From CAYOXD01 sp964407825 (GTDB taxonomy: Bacteria; Desulfobacterota; Desulfobacteria; Desulfobacterales; JAFDDL01), in assembly GCA_964407825.1 (NCBI GenBank), contig CAYOXD010000013.1:1-45849 (forward strand): a DNA stretch of 45,849 nt, read 5' to 3'. Both the position numbers and the translations under genes were made by a program. Positions 1-7,550 of this stretch are shown here, piece after piece (positions within the stretch are counted from its first letter, which is position 1; every line of letters starts with the position of its first letter). The notes under the pieces were generated by a model, which was given only the letters and a program-made list of their open reading frames with translations, was not told where the DNA came from and searched no databases.

Positions 1-13
1 TGGACGTCCCCCT

Positions 14-1603
14 CTACCCGGACAGAAAGCAGAACGGGTCGCGCTCTTCGAAGATATCAAGGCCGTGGCTATGGGCGATGGCAAGGCACCCACCGCAGAC
101 CGGGCGGATGCGGCAGGAGCGGCATGCGCCGCAACCCGCGCGATATTTACGGGCCAGGGGGGAGTCGTAGATATCTGAGAGGTTTTTTTCGAAAATGTTA
201 CCAAGAGGGGAGGGGAATTTACGGCAGGCATGCACGGCACCGTCCGACAGGATAGCTACGAAATTGAAGGCAGCACCGCAACCGTACCCCGAGCACCCAT
301 CGAAAAGTTCCTCCCCCCTTTGATCCCGGATAATGTTGAAGAGGTTATCCTTCAGGCCAAGCTGGGGATTGTTCCGGGCCGCGTCATGATACTGTTCCAG
401 AAAAGCGGCAAACGCTTCCTTGGAAGGAAGAGAAAGGCTCGCCCCCTCGCCGACAGCGGACAGTCGATTAAAAAAGAAACCGTCGGCACGATCCCTGAGG
501 AGCTCACCTAGGGGGAGCACCTGGTTCATGTTTTCCCGGGTCAGCGTCAGCATGATGATGGAGGCGACCTCCAAGCGGCGCAGGAGGTCCAGGAAGGCCA
601 TGACCCGATCGAAGTGGCCCCTTCCCCTGATGTGGTCGTTGTGCTCTGCCAGGCCTTCCAGGCTTGTTTGAAAAAAGGCCGGTTTTTGAATCGAGAGGAT
701 CTCTTCGATCTTTTCCCTGGGGGCGGGATTGCCCAAAATGGCCACGCCGAACCCAATTTCCACCGCCCGCTCATACAGTTTGAGGAAATACGGATAGAGC
801 AGCGGGTTGCCTCCCGTGAAGGTGACATGGCCCTTCACGTATCGGTCGCGGCAAAAGGTGCGCAGATCTTCCAGGATTTGAAACGCCTGATCTATTTTCA
901 AGGGCGAGCGATTGCTGCGGTCATAGCAGTGCTTGCAATGCAGATCGCAGGCCTGGGTGATATGCCACTGCACCGCAAAGGAGGGGCTTATCATGAACAG
1001 GTCGTCAGCGGCCTGCCCGGCGGTAAAGGCGGACGGATCCCTGCGGATACGTGACGGCGGTTGCAACAGAATGCCTCGATGCACGGCCCTGTCCAGCATG
1101 GCGTCCAAGGCCTCCGGGGGAAGACTATTTTCTTTTGAGATTTCGTAGGGATCCTTATCTTCCACCATCAGCTTTAGGACAAGCAGGTCTTCATCCGTTG
1201 CCTCCAGCGTTCGGACTTTTCCCGTGGCGAGCTCTTTCCAGACGATGGCATATCCTTGGGCACATTGCAGAAGATCGGCTGAGGAGCCCTCCAGAAGCGA
1301 TGGAAGGGCTTTCCACTGCAGTTTGAGCAACTGAAGCGTGGGATTGATCATAAGGGAATCAACGGCCACCGGTTCTTCCTTTTTGGCGGTTACCTCGCAA
1401 ACCAGATTTTCGAGTTTCGCCAGTTCAGGAAGGTGAGCCGGTAAGCCGAGCCCGGTCGCCGCTTGATTCAGATTGTCCGGGAAGCGTTCAGGCCTGGGGT
1501 CGCTTTGAAAGAGATCCACAACCCGGTCCCATTGATCCGTGTTTAATTGTGCCCGGCATACGGGGTAAAAATGCGTCAATATGTCTTCATGGGAACCTTC
1601 CAT
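14..1603 (-). CDS. sbtM: SbtM-like radical SAM/SPASM peptide maturase
   Basis: Predicted RiPP maturase of 529 aa that would modify the repeat peptide encoded just upstream. Residues about 1-200 hold no iron-sulfur motif and end in a winged-helix-like stretch (about 130-182) that could bind a leader peptide. The radical SAM core follows, with C219-x3-C223-x2-C226 and a GGNP motif near 264. The C-terminal SPASM-type region carries C437, C442, C460, C491, C494, C497, C503, C506 and C525, enough for auxiliary Fe-S clusters. The start at 1603 was chosen because a GGAGGAAAG Shine-Dalgarno lies just upstream; a longer in-frame extension to 1723 has none. From memory, this resembles the SbtM family of thio(seleno)oxazole or 'selenobiotic' peptide systems known in Geobacter-like bacteria. 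The radical SAM/SPASM call is secure. The exact subfamily and chemistry are inferred. The gene is complete at the window edge (TAG at 14-16). Confidence 0.85.
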   Translation of the reverse strand: MEGSHEDILTHFYPVCRAQLNTDQWDRVVDLFQSDPRPERFPDNLNQAATGLGLPAHLPELAKLENLVCEVTAKKEEPVAVDSLMINPTLQLLKLQWKALPSLLEGSSADLLQCAQGYAIVWKELATGKVRTLEATDEDLLVLKLMVEDKDPYEISKENSLPPEALDAMLDRAVHRGILLQPPSRIRRDPSAFTAGQAADDLFMISPSFAVQWHITQACDLHCKHCYDRSNRSPLKIDQAFQILEDLRTFCRDRYVKGHVTFTGGNPLLYPYFLKLYERAVEIGFGVAILGNPAPREKIEEILSIQKPAFFQTSLEGLAEHNDHIRGRGHFDRVMAFLDLLRRLEVASIIMLTLTRENMNQVLPLGELLRDRADGFFFNRLSAVGEGASLSLPSKEAFAAFLEQYHDAARNNPQLGLKDNLFNIIRDQRGEELFDGCSGYGCGAAFNFVAILSDGAVHACRKFPSPLGNIFEKNLSDIYDSPLARKYRAGCGACRSCRIRPVCGGCLAIAHSHGLDIFEERDPFCFLSG

Positions 1604-1675
1604 AATCGACTCTTTCCTCCAGTGGCCATATATCAGGATGCGTCCTGTCGTCCCTTTTCGTGTTGAATTGTTGCC

Positions 1676-1690
1676 GGCCCGTCCGGGGCC
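1676..1690 (-). other. GC-rich hairpin between precursor and maturase genes
   Basis: A perfect 5-bp stem (GGCCC 1676-1680, GGGCC 1686-1690, loop GTCCG) lies in the 188-nt gap between the precursor stop and the maturase start. There is no U-tract on the transcribed side. It may be a processing or attenuation element that lowers maturase relative to precursor, or it may be chance. Confidence 0.3.
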
Positions 1691-1791
1691 CGCCCGAAAC
1701 GAAACAATGATTTTCATGCACAAAGTCGTTCCGGGCAGGCATGGTATGACAGGCGGCTGCCGCAGGCGTTATGGCACTGAGCAGTCCGATC

Positions 1792-2267
1792 CTAATTCCC
1801 GCCGGAGCAGCTCGTTTGCCCGGAGCAGCTCGTTTGCCCAGAGCAGCTCGTCTTCGTTTTCCCAGAGCAGCTCGTCTTCGTTTTCCCAGAGCAGCTCGTC
1901 TTCGTTTTCCCGGAACAACTCGTCTTCGTTTTCCCNNNNNNNNNNNNNNNNNNNNNNNNNNNNNNNNNNNNNNNNNNNNNNNNNNNNNNNNNNNNNNNNN
2001 NNNNNNNNNNNNNNNNNNNNNNNNNNNNNNNNNNNTTTTCCCAGAGCAGCTCGTCTTCGTTTTCCCGGAACAACTCGTCTTCGTTTTCCCAGAGCAGCTC
2101 GTCTTCGTTTTCCCGGAACAACTCGTCTTCGTTTTCCCGGAACAGCTCGTTTTGATGGTGGTTGCCTTCTCATGCGTTGCACAGCCCGGTGCAGTCAATG
2201 CGGCACTCGATATCAGGCCGGCGATACCGATGCTGGCGAGGAGTTTCTTGAGTTCCTTCTTGTCCAT
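1792..2267 (-). CDS. sbtA: SbtA-like RiPP precursor with tandem TKTSCSGK repeats (interrupted by assembly gap)
   Basis: Probable substrate of the adjacent maturase. A strong AAGGAG site precedes the ATG at 2267. The leader begins MDKKELKKLL, has a hydrophobic stretch and ends in a GCA-containing motif near residue 28. The core is a tandem array of an eight-residue unit, Thr-Lys-Thr-Ser-Cys-Ser-Gly-Lys (24 bp). Five TSCSG motifs lie N-terminal of the N run and six lie C-terminal of it. The last two have shorter spacers (Gln-Thr-Ser-Cys-Ser-Gly), and the protein ends Gly-Gly-Asn with TAG at 1792-1794. The 100-N run breaks the frame as written. Collapsing the 55-nt duplicate at both gap edges removes 155 nt, restores a single frame and leaves at least nine motifs. 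No in-frame TGA is visible, so this is a cysteine version rather than a selenoprotein. The family name is from memory of SbtA precursors. Confidence 0.8.
1798..2156 (-). repeat. 24-bp coding tandem repeat array of sbtA
   Basis: Units of 24 bp encode TKTSCSGK. Two synonymous versions of the Ser-Cys-Ser codons alternate along the array: AGT-TGT-TCC and AGC-TGC-TCT. The peptide is unchanged, so conservation is at the protein level. The two C-terminal units are 18 bp (Q-T-S-C-S-G). The array spans the N run at 1936-2035, so copy number is unknown. Confidence 0.9.
1936..2035. other. Assembly gap (100 N) inside sbtA, flanked by identical 55-nt copies
   Basis: The 55 nt at 1881-1935 and the 55 nt at 2036-2090 are identical. 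This is what is expected when two assembly-graph contigs that overlap by a 55-mer are scaffolded with an arbitrary 100-N spacer. Removing 155 nt puts both halves of the precursor in one frame. The true array could still be longer by whole 24-bp units. Confidence 0.9.
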
Positions 2268-2511
2268 CTCTTCTCCTTGATGTCGTCTTTGTTTTAGAAT
2301 TCGGCCTGCCAACCTCGTGGCAACCTCTGCATGGTTGCAGTGGCGGCCGCCATCCGCATCACGTCAACGTGGTATTGGCTTAATCCATAGGCACCGCCCC
2401 CTTTCAGACAACTTGTGAAGATATCCCAAATGACTATACACGATGGGGATCACGCTATCGTAACGAAAGTATCACGTTTTGATCACATTTCATCATGGCC
2501 GGGGAAAATCC
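2268..2511. other. Intergenic region upstream of sbtA
   Basis: These 244 nt separate the kinase stop from the precursor start and must hold any independent sbt promoter. A small hairpin is visible (CAACC/GGTTG around 2320-2337), and the hexamer ATCACG recurs three times on the plus strand (about 2357, 2450 and 2472). No convincing sigma-70 pair was found. Confidence 0.35.
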
Positions 2512-3993
2512 TCAAGGAGGCCGATGGATTGGCAATTCAAAGGCAAAGCTGGCCCCGCATCCGGGTGCGCTTTCGACCCGGATGCTTTTGTTGTGAAGTT
2601 CAAGAATTTGTTTCGCGATAGCCAGGCCGAGCCCCGTAATGCCGGCCTGTCCCCGTTGCGTCTTGCTCTTTTGGTAGTAGGGCTCAAAAATAAATGGCTG
2701 ATCCTCTATATGAATGCCACAGCCGGTGTCTTTTATGCAGACGGTGATGTCCGGGTCGTTCTGGCTAAACGAGACATGAATGGATCCTCCGGCCGGTGTA
2801 ACGCGCAGGGCATTGTCAAGAAGATTTCCGATTACCCGCTCCAGCAGGGCGATGTCGGCATTCACGAAGGGGAGTCGCGGGTTGGTGTCGACACGGATGG
2901 AAACTTTCTTATTGCGCGCTGGCAGTTCGAGTTGTTGCACCACGTCATGAACCATCTCGTTGATATTAAAGGGCTCGTAATTCACTTTGATTTCACGTGA
3001 TCCCAATGTGGCCAATTCGAGAAGCGCATCGACCAGTTTGCTGAGCCGTTTGCAATGCTCGAAGGCAACCCTTAGATGCTCAGTGCGTTGTTCGTCGGTC
3101 AGATGCGCATCTTTCAGCAGGAGCGTTTCAATATACCCCTGCAGATTTGTCAGCGGCGTGCGCAGATCATGGGATAAATTGGCGATGAGCTCCCGACGCC
3201 TCGAGTGTGCTTCTTTCAGTTTAAATACGTATGACTGGATGCGTTGAATCAATTGTTTGAAGGTGTAGGCAATCCGCTCTATTTCATCTCCCTGCGGTCT
3301 GACACCGGCAAGGCTCGCCGGCACCTCATCGGGGAGGTCCTCAATATCATAGGCGTCCATTAGAGCGGCCAGCCCTTTTAGTCGGGAGGTTAAATACGCA
3401 AACAGCACCAAGCCGCTCAACAACACAAAGAGAAGTCCTGCGGCAATCCACCAGATACCCATAAGGGTATAGCTGCCTCTCAGGCCCTGGGCGATTCTGT
3501 CGAAGGTTTCTCCCCCCAGGATGATATACAAATATCCCTGTAACCCACTGCTATCGATAATTCGAGCGGCTGTGAAAATCTTCTGTCTGTTGGGATTGCG
3601 AGGGTCATCTCCCTTCAAGGGATAGCTGATATCCTTTTTGAACCAGTGTTGAATGGGGCCCAGATGGACCCGGGTTTCTTTTACCTTGCCCGGTGGCGCC
3701 GAGTAAGCCAGGATCTTACCGGCTGGATCCAACAGATAGATCTCAATCGATGGATTGAGCATCATCAAGGTGTGAATACAATCCTCAAGCCCCTTTCGGT
3801 CGACATGCCCGTCACGAATGAGCACCTTCTGCGCTGCGATATTCCGCGCCAGATTCCAGTTCAGCTTCTGAAAAACCTCCTGATGGTACATGTTAAACGT
3901 ATACTGGGTTAAAGTGATAATGAAGATCCCCACGAGGAAAAACAGAGCGCAGAGGCCCGCGGCGAGTTTGACATACAGGGATTTTATCATCAT
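2512..3993 (-). CDS. Transmembrane sensor histidine kinase
   Basis: Kinase of 493 aa that would phosphorylate the response regulator encoded immediately upstream. TM1 is at residues about 8-30, followed by a periplasmic sensor domain of about 145 residues, TM2 at about 178-202, and a HAMP-like linker to about 260. The HisKA H-box is N-L-S-H-D-L-R-T-P-L with phospho-acceptor H275. The HATPase domain has an N-box (NLLDNALR), DTGCGI and GLGLAI. The ATG at 3993 lies 11 nt after the regulator stop, with a purine-rich AGAGAAG upstream, so the two genes form one operon. The stimulus cannot be read from sequence. The general architecture is PhoR/EnvZ-like. The kinase gene is followed on the same strand by the sbtA/sbtM locus. 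Confidence 0.92.
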   Translation of the reverse strand: MMIKSLYVKLAAGLCALFFLVGIFIITLTQYTFNMYHQEVFQKLNWNLARNIAAQKVLIRDGHVDRKGLEDCIHTLMMLNPSIEIYLLDPAGKILAYSAPPGKVKETRVHLGPIQHWFKKDISYPLKGDDPRNPNRQKIFTAARIIDSSGLQGYLYIILGGETFDRIAQGLRGSYTLMGIWWIAAGLLFVLLSGLVLFAYLTSRLKGLAALMDAYDIEDLPDEVPASLAGVRPQGDEIERIAYTFKQLIQRIQSYVFKLKEAHSRRRELIANLSHDLRTPLTNLQGYIETLLLKDAHLTDEQRTEHLRVAFEHCKRLSKLVDALLELATLGSREIKVNYEPFNINEMVHDVVQQLELPARNKKVSIRVDTNPRLPFVNADIALLERVIGNLLDNALRVTPAGGSIHVSFSQNDPDITVCIKDTGCGIHIEDQPFIFEPYYQKSKTQRGQAGITGLGLAIAKQILELHNKSIRVESAPGCGASFAFELPIHRPP

Positions 3994-4004
3994 AAGAGAC
4001 TTCT

Positions 4005-4715
4005 CTATACTGCTATCACGTCGACAAATTTATAACCCACGCCCCACACCGTAAGGATGTAGGCCGGGTTCGAAGGATCTTTTTCTATCTTGGCACGCAA
4101 CCGATTGATGTGGGAATTGACGGTGTGTGCATAACCGTCGTACCCGTAGCCCCACACACGGTCCAACAGTTGAGAGCGATTGTAGACCTTTCCGGGATTC
4201 CGGGCAAAATGGAGAAGTAAATCAAATTCCTTGGAAGTAAGATAGACAGGCCGGCTCTCGATTCGAACACTTCTTCCGGTCGGATCAATTTCCAGCATAC
4301 CCGCATGGATCGGAGACGCTGCGTCCTCCTGTGTGTTATGCTTCAGCTGATCCACCCGCCTGATGATGGACTTGATCCGTGCCAGCAACTCCCGTATGCT
4401 GAACGGCTTTGTAACATAGTCATCAGCCCCTATCTCCAGACCCAAGACCCTGTCCATTTCCGTAGATCTTGCCGTCAGCATCAATAGGGGGGTGTAGGGA
4501 GGCCTTGCGCGTAACCGCCGGCACACTTCAAGACCATCGATATGCGGTAGCATCAAATCGAGGACGATTAGATCGTAAGGGGTACACTCGGCTCTTTCGA
4601 GGCCCGCTTTACCGTCGAATGCAAGGTCGACCTGAAAGGCCAGGTCCATCAGATGGCTCTCAAGCAAAGTGGCGAGGTCCCGGTTGTCTTCAATGATCAA
4701 GATTTGTTTTGCCAT
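4005..4715 (-). CDS. OmpR/PhoB-family response regulator
   Basis: DNA-binding regulator of 236 aa. The receiver domain (about 1-120) has the acidic pair E9/D10, phospho-acceptor D53 in VLDLMLP, a conserved Thr (LTARS) and the Lys of YVTKPF. The C-terminal winged helix (about 135-233) has the typical LTSKEFDLLLHFARNPG and VNSHINRLRAKIE segments of the OmpR/PhoB class. It is first in a two-gene operon with the kinase. Targets are unknown; candidates are its own promoter (4716-4990) and the downstream peptide locus. Confidence 0.93.
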   Translation of the reverse strand: MAKQILIIEDNRDLATLLESHLMDLAFQVDLAFDGKAGLERAECTPYDLIVLDLMLPHIDGLEVCRRLRARPPYTPLLMLTARSTEMDRVLGLEIGADDYVTKPFSIRELLARIKSIIRRVDQLKHNTQEDAASPIHAGMLEIDPTGRSVRIESRPVYLTSKEFDLLLHFARNPGKVYNRSQLLDRVWGYGYDGYAHTVNSHINRLRAKIEKDPSNPAYILTVWGVGYKFVDVIAV

Positions 4716-5057
4716 TTGAATTTCTACGCCCCTGAGTTAATGGACTGATTTTAGAATAGAATGGGTATGTTCGTCAAATCGTCTGAACATCGGCATGGTT
4801 TCCCTTATGCGCGAAATGCGTTAATATCAAATGGATGGCGGATGAAACAAAAATCCGACATCGATTTTTTATAAAATGTTATGATTTTGTGACACCTTTA
4901 TCGGCATCCCGGTTTACGCTACAGATCAACCGATGTTTGTCGGAGTGACTCTGTCTGTAGGGACATTACAGACGCTCCGAGAAATGGCCGGATGCGATCC
5001 GTGATGCTCATCATCCTATTGAAAGGACCGTCATGCCAGCATCGAAAGGGGAAGTCG
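4716..5057. other. Divergent intergenic region
   Basis: These 342 nt separate the regulator gene and the DUF547 gene, which are divergently transcribed, so promoters for both should lie here. The middle part (about 4850-4890) is AT-rich. The only clear structure is the inverted repeat at 4941-4979, described separately. I see no coding sequence. Confidence 0.5.
4941..4979. promoter_or_regulatory. Nested inverted repeat upstream of the DUF547 gene
   Basis: Outer arms are CGGAG (4941-4945) and CTCCG (4975-4979). Inner arms are GTCTGTA (4953-4959) and TACAGAC (4967-4973), around a 7-nt loop. It lies about 80 nt before the DUF547 start. It could be a leader hairpin, or an operator read as a dyad with a 7-nt spacer. 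No family is recognised. Confidence 0.4.
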
Positions 5058-5882
5058 ATGTCCAATGAGTGCGGCATTTTCATCAACCGGGTGGGGACGA
5101 TGCTTGTGGTTGCGGCATTATTAATGACGGCAGGCGTTGCAACCGCTGCTCAATTTGATCAAACACACGCAGGCTATGATGCGCTCCTGAAACGGTTCGT
5201 TACCCATGGGCGGGTGGATTACAGGGGCCTTAAAGCGGATCGCAAGCCCTTGGATCACTATCTGGATACCCTGGCCGGTGTTTCGCAAAGCACCTTTGCC
5301 GGGTGGACGCAATCCGAGCAGCTTGCATTTTTGATCAATCTTTACAATGCAACGACCCTGAAGCTGATTATCGATCACTATCCAGTCAAGAGCATCAAGG
5401 ATATCGGCAGTTTTTTCAGAGGCCCATGGTCTCAGCCGGTCGTCCGGCTCTTTGGCAGAACCCGTACCCTGAACTACCTCGAGCATGGCTTCCTGCGCAA
5501 ACGATACAGCGAACCGCGTATCCACATGGCCCTGGTCTGTGCCGCAAAGGGCTGCCCGCCGCTTCGCAGCGAGGCCTATGTCGCATCGAAGCTGAACGCA
5601 CAGCTCGACGACCAGGCCCGGCGTTATCTGGCGAGTCCGGCCGGCCTGCGTATCGACCGGGGCGGGAAAGCGGTTTATTTTTCATCCATTTTCAAATGGT
5701 ACGGGAAAGATTTTGTTGCAGGATACTCGCCTTCGTCCGGTTTCGCGGGGCTCGACAGGACCGAACGGGCCGTAGCGAATTTCTGCAGCAGATATGTTTC
5801 CGCATCGGACAGCGATTTTCTGAAACGCGGCGGATATTCGGTCAGGTATCTGGATTATGACTGGTCGCTGAACGCGCAGTAA
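5058..5882 (+). CDS. DUF547 domain secreted protein
   Basis: Protein of 274 aa with an N-terminal signal peptide (hydrophobic run about 14-30, A-T-A-A cleavage-like site), so likely exported. The mature part matches the DUF547 family as I know it: the GRVDYRGL segment, EQLAFLINLYNATTLKLI, and the HMALVCAAKGCPPLRSEAY block with two conserved cysteines. Biochemical function is unknown for the family. The start at 5058 was chosen for the GGGGAAG upstream and the signal peptide; an extension back to 4992 adds no recognisable sequence. It is followed after 27 nt by a flavin disulfide oxidoreductase. DUF547 and this reductase type are often neighbours, which suggests a shared redox role. Confidence 0.85.
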   Translation: MSNECGIFINRVGTMLVVAALLMTAGVATAAQFDQTHAGYDALLKRFVTHGRVDYRGLKADRKPLDHYLDTLAGVSQSTFAGWTQSEQLAFLINLYNATTLKLIIDHYPVKSIKDIGSFFRGPWSQPVVRLFGRTRTLNYLEHGFLRKRYSEPRIHMALVCAAKGCPPLRSEAYVASKLNAQLDDQARRYLASPAGLRIDRGGKAVYFSSIFKWYGKDFVAGYSPSSGFAGLDRTERAVANFCSRYVSASDSDFLKRGGYSVRYLDYDWSLNAQ

Positions 5883-5909
5883 CGGCGCTCCGGCTTCAGG
5901 AGGCGGCAG

Positions 5910-7442
5910 ATGACAGAAAAGGAAAAGGACAACACCACTCTGTGCCCGTGGGATGAGCATAATCAGCAACTGGTCTCCCAGGTCCATCCGACGGACTGGA
6001 AAAACCCCAAGCCCGCCCCCCGCTACAATCTGGTCGTAATCGGTGCGGGAACCGCCGGTCTGGTCTGCGCGGCGGGCGCTGCCGCCCTGGGAGCCAGGGT
6101 GGCCCTGATCGAGCGCCACCTCATGGGCGGTGATTGCCTCAATGTGGGCTGCGTGCCGTCCAAAGCCGTGATTCGCGCCGCCAGGGCCGCCGCCGCGGTT
6201 CGCGACGCCGGCCGGTTCGGTGTACAGGTTCCGGACGGCGTCAGGATCGATTTCGGCCAGGCCATGGAACGGATGCGAAGACTGCGGGCGTCCATTTCAC
6301 CCCACGATTCTGCGAAACGGTTCAGCGACTTGGGGGTGGATGTGTTTCTCGGCGAAGGCCGGTTCTTGGATGCCCACACCGTGGCGGTTGGCGATGACCG
6401 CCTGGCCTTTAAAAAAGCGGTCATCGCCACCGGCGCCCGGGCCGCGGCGCCCCCCATCCCGGGGTTGGAAGAGATTTCCTATCTGACCAATGAAACGGTC
6501 TTTTCCCTGACGGAGTTGCCCGGGCGGATGGCAGTCATCGGTGCCGGGCCCATCGGTTGCGAAATGGCCCAGGCCTTTTCCCGCTTCGGCTCGGAAGTAC
6601 TCCTGGTGGAGGCCATGCACGGTATCCTTCCCCGCGAAGACCCTGACGCCGCCGGCCTCGTTCTGGAATCCATGCAAAAGGACGGCGTGAAGCTGTTGTG
6701 TTGCGGCAAAGAATTGAAACTGACCAAGGCCGACGATGGCAAAATCCGTTTCATGGTGGAATCCCACGGCAAGGCGTACGATGAAGTGGTCGACCAGGTG
6801 CTGGTGGCCGTGGGACGCGCGCCGAATGTCGAAAACCTGGGGCTTGAAAGGGCAGGGGTCGGCTTTCATAAGAAAGGCGTGCAGGTCAATGACCGGCTGC
6901 AAACCACTCAACCGAACATCTATGCGGCCGGCGATATTTGCTCCCCCTACCAGTTCACCCATGCAGCCGATTTCATGGCGCGCATCGTCATTCGAAACGC
7001 CCTTTTTTCCGGCCGCGCCAAGGCCAGCGCGCTGACCATTCCCTGGTGCACCTATACGGAGCCGGAAATCGCCCATGTCGGGCTGTACGAGAAAGAGGCT
7101 CGGGAAAAGGGGATGGAAATCGACACCTTTACCCGGGAGCTGCGCGAGGTGGACCGATCGATCCTCGAAGGACACACCGACGGGCTGGCGCGGGTGCATG
7201 TGCGAAAGGGCACGGATAAAATCCTCGGCGCCACCATCGTGGCCGCGAACGCGGGGGACCTGATATCGGAAATCACCCTGGCCATGACGCACCGTTTGGG
7301 GCTGAGGCACATCGCGGGCACCATTCACCCCTACCCGACGCAGGCGGAGGTCATCCGGCAGCTGGGGGATGCCTATAACCGGACACGGTTGACGGCCTTT
7401 GCCCGATCCCTCTTTTCCCGATGGATGGCCTGGCGCAGATGA
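5910..7442 (+). CDS. MerA-like FAD-dependent pyridine nucleotide-disulfide oxidoreductase
   Basis: Flavoprotein of 510 aa in the dihydrolipoamide dehydrogenase/mercuric reductase superfamily. A charged N-terminal extension of about 38 aa precedes the FAD-binding GxGxxG (45-50). The redox-active disulfide is in GGDCLNVGCVPSK (C76/C81). A second Rossmann motif (GAGPIGCE) binds NAD(P)H, and AAGDI closes the FAD domain. The C-terminal dimerisation domain ends with the catalytic-His motif HPYPTQAE. The C-terminal Cys pair of true MerA is absent, as is any mer gene, so mercury reduction is unlikely. Substrate is unknown. AGGAGG precedes the ATG. It is probably co-transcribed with the DUF547 gene. 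Confidence 0.88.
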   Translation: MTEKEKDNTTLCPWDEHNQQLVSQVHPTDWKNPKPAPRYNLVVIGAGTAGLVCAAGAAALGARVALIERHLMGGDCLNVGCVPSKAVIRAARAAAAVRDAGRFGVQVPDGVRIDFGQAMERMRRLRASISPHDSAKRFSDLGVDVFLGEGRFLDAHTVAVGDDRLAFKKAVIATGARAAAPPIPGLEEISYLTNETVFSLTELPGRMAVIGAGPIGCEMAQAFSRFGSEVLLVEAMHGILPREDPDAAGLVLESMQKDGVKLLCCGKELKLTKADDGKIRFMVESHGKAYDEVVDQVLVAVGRAPNVENLGLERAGVGFHKKGVQVNDRLQTTQPNIYAAGDICSPYQFTHAADFMARIVIRNALFSGRAKASALTIPWCTYTEPEIAHVGLYEKEAREKGMEIDTFTRELREVDRSILEGHTDGLARVHVRKGTDKILGATIVAANAGDLISEITLAMTHRLGLRHIAGTIHPYPTQAEVIRQLGDAYNRTRLTAFARSLFSRWMAWRR

Positions 7443-7550
7443 TATCCGACGCTGGGCTGACAGCACGCTTCCACGAGAGGATCATTCTGGTTCTTGTATT
7501 GATTCGGCCCTATGTGATATGAGCTGTATCTTGCATACGGGGAGCTATCC

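Noticed and set aside
1798..2156. CRISPR array
   Set aside because: The 24-bp units are directly adjacent without unique spacers and encode one conserved peptide; no cas genes are near.
1792..2267. Selenocysteine-containing precursor
   Set aside because: No in-frame TGA is visible; every core position is TGT or TGC and the stop is TAG. The missing part of the array cannot be excluded.
1587..2312. Arg-rich alternative frames through the sbtA repeat array (both strands)
   Set aside because: They arise from reading the 24-bp repeat out of frame and from the arbitrary N length. The TKTSCSGK frame has the ribosome site, leader and stop.
5910..7442. True mercuric reductase (merA)
   Set aside because: The C-terminal Cys pair and N-terminal HMA domain are absent and no merR/merT/merP is nearby.
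6297..7466. Long minus-strand ORF opposite the MerA-like gene
   Set aside because: Antisense shadow of a clearly conserved flavoprotein; no domain match and no ribosome site.
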